This document shows positions 1 through 7,092 of a stretch of 27,540 nucleotides of DNA, piece by piece. The stretch lies in the NCBI GenBank assembly GCA_964548165.1, contig CAZJQD010000042.1, positions 2,671-30,210 of the forward strand, given 5' to 3'. This DNA comes from CAZJQD01 sp964548165 [NCBI: uncultured bacterium] (GTDB taxonomy: Bacteria; UBA8481). The position numbers and the translations under genes are program-made. How positions within the stretch are numbered: position 1 is the first letter of the stretch; each line of letters starts with the position of its first letter. The notes under the pieces are model-generated. The model saw nothing but the letters and a program-made list of their open reading frames with translations, had not been told where the DNA came from and made no database searches.

Positions 1-6
1 CCCGGG

Positions 7-387
7 CTACTTGCGCTCGATCAGCTCGATCTTGTGGCCGTCCGGATCATCGATGAACGCGAGGACGGTCGTGCCATGCTTCATCGGCCCGGGCTCGCGC
101 GTGATCGTCACACCTTGGGCGCGGAGCGTGTCGCAGGTGGCGTAGATGTCCGAAACCGCGAAGGCCAGGTGTCCCCAGGCCTCGCCGACCGGGTAGGGTT
201 CGGTCCGGTCCCAATTGTAGGTCAGCTCGACCTCGCCGAAGGCGTCGTCGGGACAGCGGAGGAACGCCAGGGTGAAGCGGCCGGTCGGATACTCGGTCTC
301 GCGAACGAGTTCGAGGCCGAGGAGCTGGTAGAACGCCTTCGCCTTCGCCAGGTCCCGGACGCGGATCATCGTGTGGAGGAATCGCAT
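7..387 (-). CDS. gloA: Lactoylglutathione lyase (glyoxalase I)
   Basis: Glyoxalase I isomerises the hemithioacetal of methylglyoxal and glutathione (or another thiol) to S-D-lactoyl-thiol, detoxifying methylglyoxal in the cytoplasm. The 126-residue protein matches the compact bacterial GloA form along its whole length. The four metal ligands of the family are visible: His5 in the opening MRFLHTM, Glu in GEVELTYNW, His in WGHLAF and Glu in GHKIELIE near the C-terminus. ELTYNW, GPMKHGTT and DPDGHKIEL are hallmark family stretches. The protein looks like the Ni/Co-dependent short class rather than the longer Zn class, which is inferred from length. It is followed on the same strand by the GYF_2 gene only 9 bp upstream, so it may be the last gene of a three-gene minus-strand unit (1625 to 7). 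Confidence 0.95.
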   Translation of the reverse strand: MRFLHTMIRVRDLAKAKAFYQLLGLELVRETEYPTGRFTLAFLRCPDDAFGEVELTYNWDRTEPYPVGEAWGHLAFAVSDIYATCDTLRAQGVTITREPGPMKHGTTVLAFIDDPDGHKIELIERK

Positions 388-396
388 GGGGGAATT

Positions 397-984
397 CTAT
401 TCGGCGGGAGCGCCCTTGTCGTCTTCGGTGTTCGTCGATTCGGAGGCCGTGTCCTCCGGCGCGTCTGGCTCGACGCCGAAGACGCTGAGCGCGAGGGCGG
501 GCGTGTCCCACCAGGGGCGGGGAACGGCGCCGATCACGACGATGACGAGGATGAGAATCACGGCGGCCAGGGCGATCTGAACCTGCCGGAGCGGTATCGC
601 GTCGCCTTCGTCCGGCGCAGGCGCCGCGGGCTCCGTCTCGACGGGCGCACCGAGCTCGCGGATCTTCGCGGGGAGCGGCGAGGTCGGGAGCGGGGCAAGA
701 GCAGGGGCGGGAGCGAACGGTCCGCCAGGCGGCCCGGACGGGAGGGGCGGCGCAGAGGGGACGGGGGGAGGGACGGGTGGGAGAGAAGGGGGCGGTGGGG
801 GAGGCGGAGGCAGCAGTTCGGGGACGTCCTTCAGAGCCTGCCACTCGGGCCACCCTTCGCGCCAGACGTAGGTGTCGATGGTCACCACGCCCGTCCGGAA
901 AAATTCGTTCATCTCGTCGCCGGTGTAGGGGCCGCAGGATCCCTCGGCCGAGTGCACGAGCCAGATGCGGTCGTCGGCGCTCAT
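397..984 (-). CDS. GYF_2-domain membrane protein with proline-rich linker
   Basis: This is a 195-residue protein of unknown precise role. Residues about 7-60 look like a GYF_2 domain (DUF4339 type): a W-x-V opening, a GPYT-x-x-E-M segment and the VWREGWPEWQ core. Such domains are presumed to bind peptides or proline-rich ligands. A long Pro-rich and Ala/Pro-rich linker follows at about 62-115. A single hydrophobic helix (about 135-152, rich in I, L, V) sits near the C-terminus, followed by an acidic tail, so the GYF_2 domain is probably tethered to the inner membrane from the cytoplasm. The start ATG overlaps the stop of the upstream phosphatase gene (ATGA), which indicates co-translation. 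Function cannot be assigned beyond a membrane-attached interaction module. Confidence 0.8.
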   Translation of the reverse strand: MSADDRIWLVHSAEGSCGPYTGDEMNEFFRTGVVTIDTYVWREGWPEWQALKDVPELLPPPPPPPPSLPPVPPPVPSAPPLPSGPPGGPFAPAPALAPLPTSPLPAKIRELGAPVETEPAAPAPDEGDAIPLRQVQIALAAVILILVIVVIGAVPRPWWDTPALALSVFGVEPDAPEDTASESTNTEDDKGAPAE

Positions 985-1625
985 TCCCAGCCCGGTCCCT
1001 CGGAGAACGGGAGCACGAGTTCGCCGAACTCGCCCGGCTTATACTCGCGCTGGTTGGAGGAATCCTCGCTCCGCTGGATGCGGATCGCCGGGACGCCTGC
1101 GTCCTGGGCCTCCGTGATGTCGCCGTCGGAGTCCCCGAAGAAGGCCAGGTAGTAGGCTTCTTCGAGGACGCCGGCCTTCTCCTTGGTGAAATAGAACTCA
1201 TCGGCGAACCAGGCCCAGCGGACCTTGAGCGGCCAGGATCCGTTCTCGGCGCGCGCCGTGATCACGACGATGTCGCAGCCGATGGTCTTTCCGGCAAGGC
1301 CGATCAGGATGGGCGTCCACTTGGCGCGATCGAGATCGACGTGGCTGTAGACGGTGGTCCAGAACTTGGTGAACTGCGGAGTATTCCGGCTCGGCCAGCG
1401 ATCGCTGCCAAGCTGGTCCATGGCCTCCTTGAAGGAGGGCGAGGAGAAGGCGAGGGTGTCGTCGTAGTCGAAGCCGATCCGGAGATCGACGGCGAAGTCG
1501 AGGACGCAGTAGAGCACGAACCAGGCGACGATCACCCAGCGGCCGTATCTCCAGGCGAGCGTGCCGCCCCGGGTGGAGAGCATGCGTCCGCGGATTCGGG
1601 TAAGGATCGAGCTGAGGCGATTCAT
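981..1625 (-). CDS. HAD-superfamily class B acid phosphatase (AphA-type), membrane-anchored
   Basis: The protein is a 214-residue DDDD-type phosphatase. Motif I is [14 protein letters not shown], closely resembling the FDIDDTVLFSSP signature of AphA. Motif II is VVITAR, and motif IV is [16 protein letters not shown]. The tail, with RIQRS then Y-K-P-G-E-FGE, also follows the AphA pattern. The family hydrolyses phosphomonoesters such as 3'- and 5'-nucleotides, usually in the periplasm. Here residues about 27-48 form one hydrophobic helix after a basic N-terminus, so it may be an uncleaved anchor or signal sequence with the enzyme facing the periplasm. That localisation is inferred. It starts a minus-strand unit divergent from msrP across about 59 bp and overlaps the next gene by 4 bp. 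Confidence 0.85.
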   Translation of the reverse strand: MNRLSSILTRIRGRMLSTRGGTLAWRYGRWVIVAWFVLYCVLDFAVDLRIGFDYDDTLAFSSPSFKEAMDQLGSDRWPSRNTPQFTKFWTTVYSHVDLDRAKWTPILIGLAGKTIGCDIVVITARAENGSWPLKVRWAWFADEFYFTKEKAGVLEEAYYLAFFGDSDGDITEAQDAGVPAIRIQRSEDSSNQREYKPGEFGELVLPFSEGPGWE

Positions 1626-1684
1626 GGACCGCGGGAATCCTATGCGATTTCATCCGTCGGGGGCAGGAGGTAAACTCTCCGGGC

Positions 1685-2794
1685 ATGAGCAACAAGGGGC
1701 CCAAGATTCCACCTTCGGAGATCACGCCAGAGAGCGTCTATCTGCGCCGCCGCGAATTCCTGCGTAATGCCGCCGCCTTCGGTGCGACGACGGCCGCGGT
1801 CGGCGGGGGTCTTCTCGGGCTCATGAGGTTGGCGCCGGACTCGATCGACGCCGGAACGACCGGCCTGTCGCTACCGCCGGAGTTGGCCGGCAGCGTCGTC
1901 GAAGAGGCCCCGGACTCGCCCCCCGACACGACCCCAGTCCGGTCCTCGGATCGTGCGCGCGCAGACTCCGCGGGCGCGGCGGCGGATCCGACCTCCCGGC
2001 GTGTGCGCGTGTCCCGCGACCGTTCGCCCTACAGCACCGACGAACCTCGCAACACCTTCGAGGAGATCGCCAGCTACAACAACTTCTACGAGTTCGGGCT
2101 CGATAAGAGTGACCCCGCGCGGAACGCTCACACCTTGCGGCCGCGCCCCTGGACGGTGGCCGTCGAGGGCGAGTGCGCGAAGCCGGGGACGATCGACATC
2201 GAGCGGATCCTCAGGCTCTTCACGCTGGAAGAGCGCATCTACCGGATGCGATGCGTGGAGGCCTGGTCGATGGTCATCCCGTGGATGGGATTTCCGCTGG
2301 GCGAATTTCTCCAGCGGTTCGAGCCGACCTCGGCGGCCCGTTACGTGGCGTTCGAGACACTGCATGATCCCGAGCAGATGCCGGGACAGCGGAGCGGAAC
2401 ACTCCCGTGGCCGTACGTGGAGGGTTTGAGAATGGACGAGGCCCTTCATCCGCTCGCGATCTTGGCCGTCGGGCTTTATGGACGCATGCTCCCGAACCAG
2501 AACGGCGCGCCAATCCGGCTCGTCGTGCCGTGGAAGTACGGGTTCAAGGGGATAAAGTCGATCGTGAGGATCCGGTTCACGAAGGAGATGCCGCGCGCCA
2601 CCTGGAACGCGGTGGCGCCGCGGGAGTATGGATTCTTTGCGAACGTGAATCCGGCGGTGGCTCATCCGCGCTGGAGCCAGGCGACCGAGCGGCGTATCGG
2701 CGAGCTGGCGCGGCGCCCGACGCTCCCGTTCAACGGGTACGCGGAGCAGGTCGCACACCTGTACACGGGCATGGACCTCGCCGAGTGGTATTGA
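1685..2794 (+). CDS. msrP: Protein-methionine-sulfoxide reductase catalytic subunit MsrP (YedY)
   Basis: MsrP is a periplasmic molybdopterin enzyme that reduces methionine sulfoxide in oxidised envelope proteins, taking electrons from the haem protein MsrQ. The 369-residue product has a twin-arginine-type leader at residues about 19-45: RRREFLRN followed by an Ala/Gly-rich hydrophobic stretch. A low-complexity Pro/Ser/Arg region at about 75-115 is longer than usual. The oxidoreductase molybdopterin-binding core follows. [20 protein letters not shown] contains the Cys that ligates Mo in YedY, and the later [20 protein letters not shown] stretch is also diagnostic. The ATG lies 13 nt after a perfect AGGAGGT, so spacing is slightly long. 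msrQ follows 28 bp downstream, as expected for the two-gene system. Confidence 0.96.
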   Translation: MSNKGPKIPPSEITPESVYLRRREFLRNAAAFGATTAAVGGGLLGLMRLAPDSIDAGTTGLSLPPELAGSVVEEAPDSPPDTTPVRSSDRARADSAGAAADPTSRRVRVSRDRSPYSTDEPRNTFEEIASYNNFYEFGLDKSDPARNAHTLRPRPWTVAVEGECAKPGTIDIERILRLFTLEERIYRMRCVEAWSMVIPWMGFPLGEFLQRFEPTSAARYVAFETLHDPEQMPGQRSGTLPWPYVEGLRMDEALHPLAILAVGLYGRMLPNQNGAPIRLVVPWKYGFKGIKSIVRIRFTKEMPRATWNAVAPREYGFFANVNPAVAHPRWSQATERRIGELARRPTLPFNGYAEQVAHLYTGMDLAEWY

Positions 2795-2822
2795 CCCTGG
2801 CTCCTCTGGGCGCCTGTCGGGC

Positions 2823-3416
2823 ATGAACCGCCCCTGGCTCAGGCCGGCGATCTTTGCCGGGTGCCTCGTGCCGCTCGCTTATCTCTGCATTGCCGCCGGC
2901 GCGAATCGCCTGGGCGCCAACCCGATCGCGACCGTACTCAACCAGCTCGGGCTGGTCGGTCTCGTGATGCTCATCGCGTCGCTCGCGTGCACGCCCGCGC
3001 GGATCGTCTTCGGGTGGAAGACGCCCCTGAAATTCCGCAAGATGCTCGGACTCTTCGGCTTCTATTACCTGCTCCTTCACTTCTTCGTCTATGCCGTCTT
3101 CGACAAGGCACTGAATGTCAAAGAGGTCATTGAGGACGTCGCGAAGCGCCCCTTCATCCTCGTGGGATTCGCCGCCTTCCTGATGCTCATCCCGCTGGCC
3201 GCCACCTCCACCCCGGCGATGGTGAAACGGCTGGGCCGATCGTGGAGAACCCTTCACCGGCTGGCGTATGTGATTGCTCCGCTCGGCGTCGTTCATTTCA
3301 CGATGCGGATGAAGAGCGACATCACGCAGCCGGTTGTCTATGGAACTGTGGTCGCTCTGCTGTTGGTCATTCGGATCTTCGCATATCGTTTACGAGAACG
3401 GAGTTCTGACCGATGA
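2823..3416 (+). CDS. msrQ: Haem-binding membrane subunit MsrQ (YedZ)
   Basis: MsrQ is the inner-membrane b-type haem protein that passes electrons from the quinone pool or flavin reductases to MsrP. The 197-residue product has about six hydrophobic segments, the usual ferric-reductase-like layout. Family features include LACTPARIVFGWKTPLKFRK in the first cytoplasmic loop, the His-bearing YYLLLHFFVYAVFDK helix, and WRTLHRLAYVIAPLGVVHF with two further candidate haem-ligand histidines. Length is close to the typical 200-210 residues. It lies 28 bp after msrP. The upstream ribosome-binding site is weak, so translation may be coupled or low. Confidence 0.94.
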   Translation: MNRPWLRPAIFAGCLVPLAYLCIAAGANRLGANPIATVLNQLGLVGLVMLIASLACTPARIVFGWKTPLKFRKMLGLFGFYYLLLHFFVYAVFDKALNVKEVIEDVAKRPFILVGFAAFLMLIPLAATSTPAMVKRLGRSWRTLHRLAYVIAPLGVVHFTMRMKSDITQPVVYGTVVALLLVIRIFAYRLRERSSDR

Positions 3417-3471
3417 CGAATGCCAGGGTCAGCGGCCCTGCACGGATTCAAGTCCCCGAGGAGGATGTCTC

Positions 3472-3987
3472 ATGGTTTTGAGAAAATTGTGCCGCGTGAT
3501 CGTGGCGGTCACTGCTTGTCTCATGGTCCTGCAACCTCAGCGCGCCGACGCCGGTCCCGCGGGGAACCAGGCGGCTCAGCTGGAAGCCCTGGGGGCCACG
3601 GCGGCGATCGCCCTGTACAACTCGCACCTGCTGGTCGCCATCTCCGCCGACGCGCTCCTCAAGGGGTCCGTGACGGACTCGCAGGCGATGCTGATGATCA
3701 CCGAACAGCGCAACATGATGAACATCCTGGCTCCCTACGTGGAGAATCTCCTGAACTCCGGGACGCTGACCACCGCCGATGCCGGCGCCCTGGAGCGGAT
3801 ACGGACCTGCTGCCAGAACATCGTGATCCTGGCGGACAGCCTGGACGCCTACGTCGGGGACAAGAGCCCGGAGAATGCCTACATCGTGGAGGAGCGGCGG
3901 AAGGAATCCTACGCCTCCATCGCGCAATTCCTGGGCCTCGATCAGGCGCCACCGGTCGACCGGGCGCCGTCGGGAGCCAAGCAGTAG
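3472..3987 (+). CDS. Small exported protein of unknown function
   Basis: The 171-residue product begins with a clear Sec signal peptide: a basic MVLRKLCR, a hydrophobic core VIVAVTACLMVL, then small residues with a likely cut after ADA (about residue 26). The mature part looks almost entirely helical and carries a C-C pair in RTCCQNIVIL. I recognise no domain. A longer reading from 3334 is open, but it would overlap msrQ by over 80 bp and hide the signal peptide. The start at 3472 is preferred because a strong GAGGAGG (3458-3464) precedes it by 7 nt. It could be co-transcribed with msrPQ, 55 bp upstream. Function unknown. Confidence 0.75.
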   Translation: MVLRKLCRVIVAVTACLMVLQPQRADAGPAGNQAAQLEALGATAAIALYNSHLLVAISADALLKGSVTDSQAMLMITEQRNMMNILAPYVENLLNSGTLTTADAGALERIRTCCQNIVILADSLDAYVGDKSPENAYIVEERRKESYASIAQFLGLDQAPPVDRAPSGAKQ

Positions 3988-4126
3988 CCCTGGCATTCCT
4001 TTGAGGGAGTTCGACTCCTCGGCGTCGCGCGTCCGGCCTTCGAGATTTCCCGTATGGTAGCGGTCTGCAAATGGGTGAATAAGTAGAATATATTGGCACG
4101 AAATAAAGGAGATACATAACTAGGTC

Positions 4127-4154
4127 TTGTAAAATCATTTATTTCGTTTATAGT
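4127..4154 (+). promoter_or_regulatory. Candidate sigma-70-type promoter of the first HTH-receiver gene
   Basis: An AT-rich island (about 4070-4160) interrupts otherwise GC-rich DNA just before the HTH-receiver gene. TTGTAA (4127-4132) and TATAGT (4149-4154) are separated by 16 bp. Transcription would begin about 12 bp before the GTG start at 4173, leaving a very short leader. The 7-mer AATCATT (4133-4139) directly after the -35 element recurs in the same relative place ahead of the paralogous gene at 21455. That makes it a candidate operator element. Confidence 0.45.
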
Positions 4155-4172
4155 CAATGCAGAGATGCTCTT

Positions 4173-4826
4173 GTGAAACCGCCGGTCCAGCCCTCCGTCG
4201 ATAGCCTTCTCAGCTCCAAGGCTGCGGGGCGTGTTCTCGGGGTCGGACCCACGACCATTCAGCGGTGGATCGATCGAGGCTATCTTCCGGCGCATCGGAC
4301 GCAAGGCGGGCATCGGCGTGTCCGGCTGGAGGACCTGGTCGTTTACGCCCGGGTGCACGGCTTGCCGTTGGCCTCGGAGTTCGACTTGCCGCCGGCGTCG
4401 CGTTGCATCCTCGTCATCGACGACGACCGGGACATCCTGGATGCCGTGGCGCTCCGACTTCGCGGCGCGATCGCGGACGCCGACGTCATCACGGTGGATA
4501 GCGCCTTCAAGGCCGGCTTCCTGATCCACCGGTTCCGGCCGCCCGTGGTCCTCCTCGATATCCGCATGCCCGCGCTCTCCGGGATCGAGGTCTGTCGCCT
4601 GATCAAGGCGGAGCCCTCGACGGCACAAACGCGGGTCATCGGCATCACGGCTTCGCGCAAGCCCGACGAGATCCATGCCCTGCTCGAGGCCGGCGCCGAG
4701 GAGGTTCTCGCGAAGCCGTTCAACTGGGATGCGCTCCTGGCCGCCGTCCGCCGCCACCTGCCCGCGAGGGACCGTCAACCCGGGTTCCCGCGGATCGAGG
4801 ATCGGTATGGGCGCGCCACCGCTTGA
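4173..4826 (+). CDS. MerR/excisionase-type DNA-binding domain fused to a response-regulator receiver
   Basis: The 217-residue protein puts the DNA-binding domain first and the receiver second, the reverse of ordinary response regulators. Residues about 14-58 form a MerR/BldC/excisionase-like winged helix: VLGVGPTTIQRWIDRGYLPA, then the wing TQGGHRR and an R-x-EDL end. Residues about 78-200 are a receiver with the acidic DDD cluster at 83-85, phosphoacceptor Asp129 (LLDIRMP), Thr159 and Lys181 (LAKPF), so it looks phosphorylatable. The GTG at 4173 is used because an upstream ATG frame closes at once. A paralogue with the same architecture lies at 21455. The gene heads a four-gene signalling operon (to 6909) and probably regulates it or a remote target. 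Dimeric binding and the effect of phosphorylation are inferred. Confidence 0.88.
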   Translation: MKPPVQPSVDSLLSSKAAGRVLGVGPTTIQRWIDRGYLPAHRTQGGHRRVRLEDLVVYARVHGLPLASEFDLPPASRCILVIDDDRDILDAVALRLRGAIADADVITVDSAFKAGFLIHRFRPPVVLLDIRMPALSGIEVCRLIKAEPSTAQTRVIGITASRKPDEIHALLEAGAEEVLAKPFNWDALLAAVRRHLPARDRQPGFPRIEDRYGRATA

Positions 4827-5223
4827 CCTGCTCCTGGTCGAGGACGACGAGGACATTGCGTCCAGCGTCCGCGTTCGCCTCGAACATTCGGGCTACCATG
4901 TCCGGATCGCCGATACCGTGCGTTCCGCGCGCGCGGCGCTGGAATCGAAGGCGCCCGACCTGGTGGTGCTGGATCTCCTGCTCCCTGACGGCTCTGGGTT
5001 CGACCTCCTGCGGGTCATTCGTCAAGACAACGACCTTGACGCAACGCCGGTCATCATTCTCACGTGCCTGGAGGGCGCTCGACAGGCCGAGGACGGCTTC
5101 ATCTCGGGCGCCAATGCCTATCTCCCGAAGTTGAACATCGACCATCTCCCGGCCGCCATCGAGTATCTCATCGACGAGGCTTCCGCGGGCGTCCACGACA
5201 TTCCAGGGAGAGAGGATCGGTGA
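4807..5223 (+). CDS. Single-domain response regulator (receiver only)
   Basis: The 138-residue product is essentially one CheY-like receiver: LLLVEDDED at the N-terminus, phosphoacceptor Asp in VVLDLLLPDGSGF, the switch Thr in IILTC and the Lys in LPKLN. There is no output domain. The tail (about 125-138) is short and polar. The start at 4807 lies inside the end of the previous gene (20-bp overlap), and the longer upstream reading encodes only shadow sequence. The stop overlaps the ATG of a 23-codon ORF (TGATG), which in turn overlaps the start of the next kinase gene. A receiver of this type usually acts as a relay intermediate or binds a partner protein. Its phosphodonor is probably the receiver-kinase encoded next. 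Confidence 0.9.
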   Translation: MGAPPLDLLLVEDDEDIASSVRVRLEHSGYHVRIADTVRSARAALESKAPDLVVLDLLLPDGSGFDLLRVIRQDNDLDATPVIILTCLEGARQAEDGFISGANAYLPKLNIDHLPAAIEYLIDEASAGVHDIPGREDR

Positions 5224-5294
5224 TGCGGTGGGCGCGCGGCTTCGAGACGCGTTCCCGCCACGGTCGCTCCGGCCTGCTCCCCGAACGCGCATGA
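5223..5294 (+). CDS. Possible 23-codon coupling ORF between receiver and kinase genes
   Basis: A 23-codon frame starts with ATG at 5223 and stops at 5292-5294. Its ATG overlaps the upstream stop (TGATG), and its TGA overlaps the ATG of the downstream kinase at 5291 (ATGA). GGGAGAGAGGA at 5206-5216 could serve as its ribosome-binding site. The Arg-rich predicted peptide has no recognisable motif. Its value may be mechanical: it would carry ribosomes across the gap to a kinase start that has no ribosome-binding site of its own. Alternatively the kinase simply starts at GTG 5228 and this frame is chance. Confidence 0.3.
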   Translation: MRWARGFETRSRHGRSGLLPERA

Positions 5295-6490
5295 CCATCC
5301 GAGTCCTCCTCGTGGAGGACAATCCGGGAGACGCGTTCCTCGTGACCGGGATGCTGGGAAACCAGGAATGCGAGGCCGCCGGCGGGGGCGCGTTCAAGGT
5401 CGTCCACTTCGAGCGCCTGATCCCCGCCCTGGAGAGTCTCGAGAACTGTCCGGTCGACGTGGCGCTGCTCGACATGTCGCTCCCCGACTCCCACGGCATC
5501 GAGACGCTTCAGCGAACGAGAACTGCGGCGCCGCACGTTCCGATCGTCGTCCTGACCGGATCCATGAGCGGCCAGATGAACGGCATCGACGCGCTCCACG
5601 AGGGCGCCCAGGACTACCTCGTGAAGGACCACATCGACGCTGATCAACTGGGGCGAACCATACGGTACGCGTTGGCCCGTAAGGTGATCGAGGAGGAATT
5701 GATCGAGGCCAGGGAGACGATTCGCCGCGCCAACGAGGGACTGGAAAGGCGCGTCGAGGAACGCACCAGGGAACTCGTCGAAGCCAACCGGAGCCTCGAA
5801 AATTTACTCTACGTGATCTCTCACGATCTGCGGGAGCCCGTGCGCGGGGTCGAACTCCTGGCCGAGAAGCTTATCGAGCTTGAACCCATGCGCGGCAATG
5901 TGCGCGCGCAGGATCTCAAGCAACGCATCCTGCGCGCCACCGAGCGGATGCGACGCCATCTCGATGACGTCCTCGAACTGTCCCGGACCGTGACCATGGC
6001 GCCCGGCGATGATCGATGGAGCGCAGACGATATCGTTCAGGACGCCTTGCAGCGGCTCGAGACGCCGATACGCGAGACGGGCGCGCGGGTCCGCGTCGCG
6101 CCGGGATTGCCGATCCTTCGCGGTCACCGCGCCTGGGCCACGCAGGCGGTCACGAACCTATTGGCTAATGCGCTCAAGTTCACGAAGCCTGGCGAGGCTC
6201 CGGAGATCGAGGTTGTCGCCTATCGCGGCGAATCCGATGCGCCTGAACTCAGCGGGATCATCGTGCTCGACCGGGGGCCGGGGGTTCCCGGCGAGTGCGA
6301 GGAGTCCATCTTCGAGATCTTTCGCCGAGCGGTCGGCAGAGACGTGGATGGAACGGGTTCGGGGCTCGCGATCGTCAGCTCGGTGGCGAAGAGACATGGA
6401 GGTCGCGCGTGGGTGCGACCCCGCGAGGGGGGAGGTTCCGAATTCGTCATGGCGTTTCGCGCGATACCGGAAAGCGAGGTGCGGTCATGA
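5291..6490 (+). CDS. Hybrid sensor: receiver domain fused to a BphP-like histidine kinase
   Basis: This is a soluble 399-residue kinase with an N-terminal receiver (about 1-125: Glu9-Asp10, Asp61 in LLDMSLPD, Thr89, Lys112). A coiled-coil linker (about 130-172) follows, then a HisKA domain with His178 in VISHDLREPVRG, then an HATPase domain. The last has Asn293 in VTNLLANALKFT, DRGPGVPG and GTGSGLAIV boxes, so it appears catalytically complete. The SHDLREP H-box is the form found in phytochrome-like kinases, whose partners are Rcp1-like receivers, and such a receiver is encoded next. Having no sensory or membrane domain, it is probably controlled by phosphorylation of its own receiver. The start at 5291 fits the receiver fold. 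GTG at 5228 is an alternative that adds 21 unconvincing residues but has a better ribosome-binding site. Overlaps the next gene by ATGA. Confidence 0.9.
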   Translation: MTIRVLLVEDNPGDAFLVTGMLGNQECEAAGGGAFKVVHFERLIPALESLENCPVDVALLDMSLPDSHGIETLQRTRTAAPHVPIVVLTGSMSGQMNGIDALHEGAQDYLVKDHIDADQLGRTIRYALARKVIEEELIEARETIRRANEGLERRVEERTRELVEANRSLENLLYVISHDLREPVRGVELLAEKLIELEPMRGNVRAQDLKQRILRATERMRRHLDDVLELSRTVTMAPGDDRWSADDIVQDALQRLETPIRETGARVRVAPGLPILRGHRAWATQAVTNLLANALKFTKPGEAPEIEVVAYRGESDAPELSGIIVLDRGPGVPGECEESIFEIFRRAVGRDVDGTGSGLAIVSSVAKRHGGRAWVRPREGGGSEFVMAFRAIPESEVRS

Positions 6491-6909
6491 ACGCGATCCC
6501 GAAGAACGGTCCTCTCACCATCCTGCACGTCGAGGACGACGACGATTACGTGTTCATCTTCAAGGAATCGCTCGAGGGCGAGCTCGGAGACGTGGCCGTC
6601 CAGGCCGCTTCCGATGGATTCGAGGCCATGACGGCCTTGAACCAGGCCGTGGGCCAGTCCTCCGGAAGGCTTCCCGACCTCGTCCTCCTCGACATCAACA
6701 TGCCCCGCATGAACGGTTTTGACTTTCTTCGAAAGAAGAACGAGCACCCGGGCCTGGCGGCCATCCCGGTCGTCATGCTCACCGCTTCGAAACGCGAGGA
6801 GGATCGGCGCCTGGCTGCCGACCTGGGCGCCGATGATTTCGTCTGCAAGGAGGCGGATCTCGAGGAGATCATCGGGACCATTCGAAAACACTTGAGGGAT
6901 GCGCGCTGA
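6487..6909 (+). CDS. Rcp1-like single-domain response regulator
   Basis: The 140-residue receiver has the features of the Rcp1 subgroup paired with phytochrome-type kinases. They are an acidic cluster in ILHVEDDDDYVFIFKESLE, a slightly longer loop before beta-3, phosphoacceptor Asp in LVLLDINMPRMNGFDFL, the switch Thr in VVMLTASKREED and the Lys in FVCKEADL. There is no output domain. Its ATG overlaps the stop of the upstream receiver-kinase (ATGA), which strongly suggests they form a cognate pair. It closes the first signalling operon. A 183-bp gap with hairpin-forming sequence separates it from the porin gene. Confidence 0.92.
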   Translation: MNAIPKNGPLTILHVEDDDDYVFIFKESLEGELGDVAVQAASDGFEAMTALNQAVGQSSGRLPDLVLLDINMPRMNGFDFLRKKNEHPGLAAIPVVMLTASKREEDRRLAADLGADDFVCKEADLEEIIGTIRKHLRDAR

Positions 6910-6979
6910 AGACGGTCGTCTCATCTTCGCTTCGAGCGCGGGTAACACGCGGAGTGGGCGAGGACGAGCTCCGTTTCAT

Positions 6980-7031
6980 GGGCCTGGCGGCTTCATGATG
7001 ATGGCCAGGCGCCCTTTCCAGGCGGGCCTGG
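6980..7031 (+). promoter_or_regulatory. Alternative hairpins in the leader of the porin gene
   Basis: GCCTGGC (6982-6988) is complementary to GCCAGGC (7004-7010), and the outer GG and CC can extend the stem across a one-base bulge. Immediately after, CCAGGC-GG-GCCTGG (7018-7031) forms a second perfect dyad. Its CCAGGC half could instead pair with the first arm. The sequence could act as an attenuator, as an end of the upstream transcript, or as nothing. No U-tract follows. Confidence 0.3.
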
Positions 7032-7039
7032 GCAGGATG

Positions 7040-7068
7040 GTGACCTTGGGAAACCAGTTCTCGATATT
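7040..7068 (+). promoter_or_regulatory. Candidate promoter upstream of the porin gene
   Basis: GTGACC (7040-7045) and GATATT (7063-7068) are 17 bp apart, each with four of six consensus bases for a housekeeping sigma factor. The predicted start is about 18 bp before the porin ATG. This is modest evidence only. Confidence 0.28.
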
Positions 7069-7092
7069 GGCAGCAAAGACCAGGAGGAGATC

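Noticed and set aside
34-1152. Long plus-strand open frame opposite the glyoxalase, GYF_2 and phosphatase genes
   Set aside because: Arg/Gly/Glu-rich shadow translation of GC-rich DNA. The minus-strand genes have clear family motifs and overlapping starts and stops.
3334-3471. 46-codon N-terminal extension of the exported protein gene
   Set aside because: Overlaps the end of msrQ and would bury a good signal peptide. The start at 3472 has a strong ribosome-binding site.
4007-4026. GAGGGAGT-tcg-ACTCCTC as a terminator after the exported protein gene
   Set aside because: Short stem with a mismatch and no U-tract, so too weak to call.
4094-4109. TGGCACG resembling a sigma-54 -24 element before the first HTH-receiver gene
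   Set aside because: The bases at the -12 position read AAAGG, lacking the essential GC, so it is not a -24/-12 promoter.
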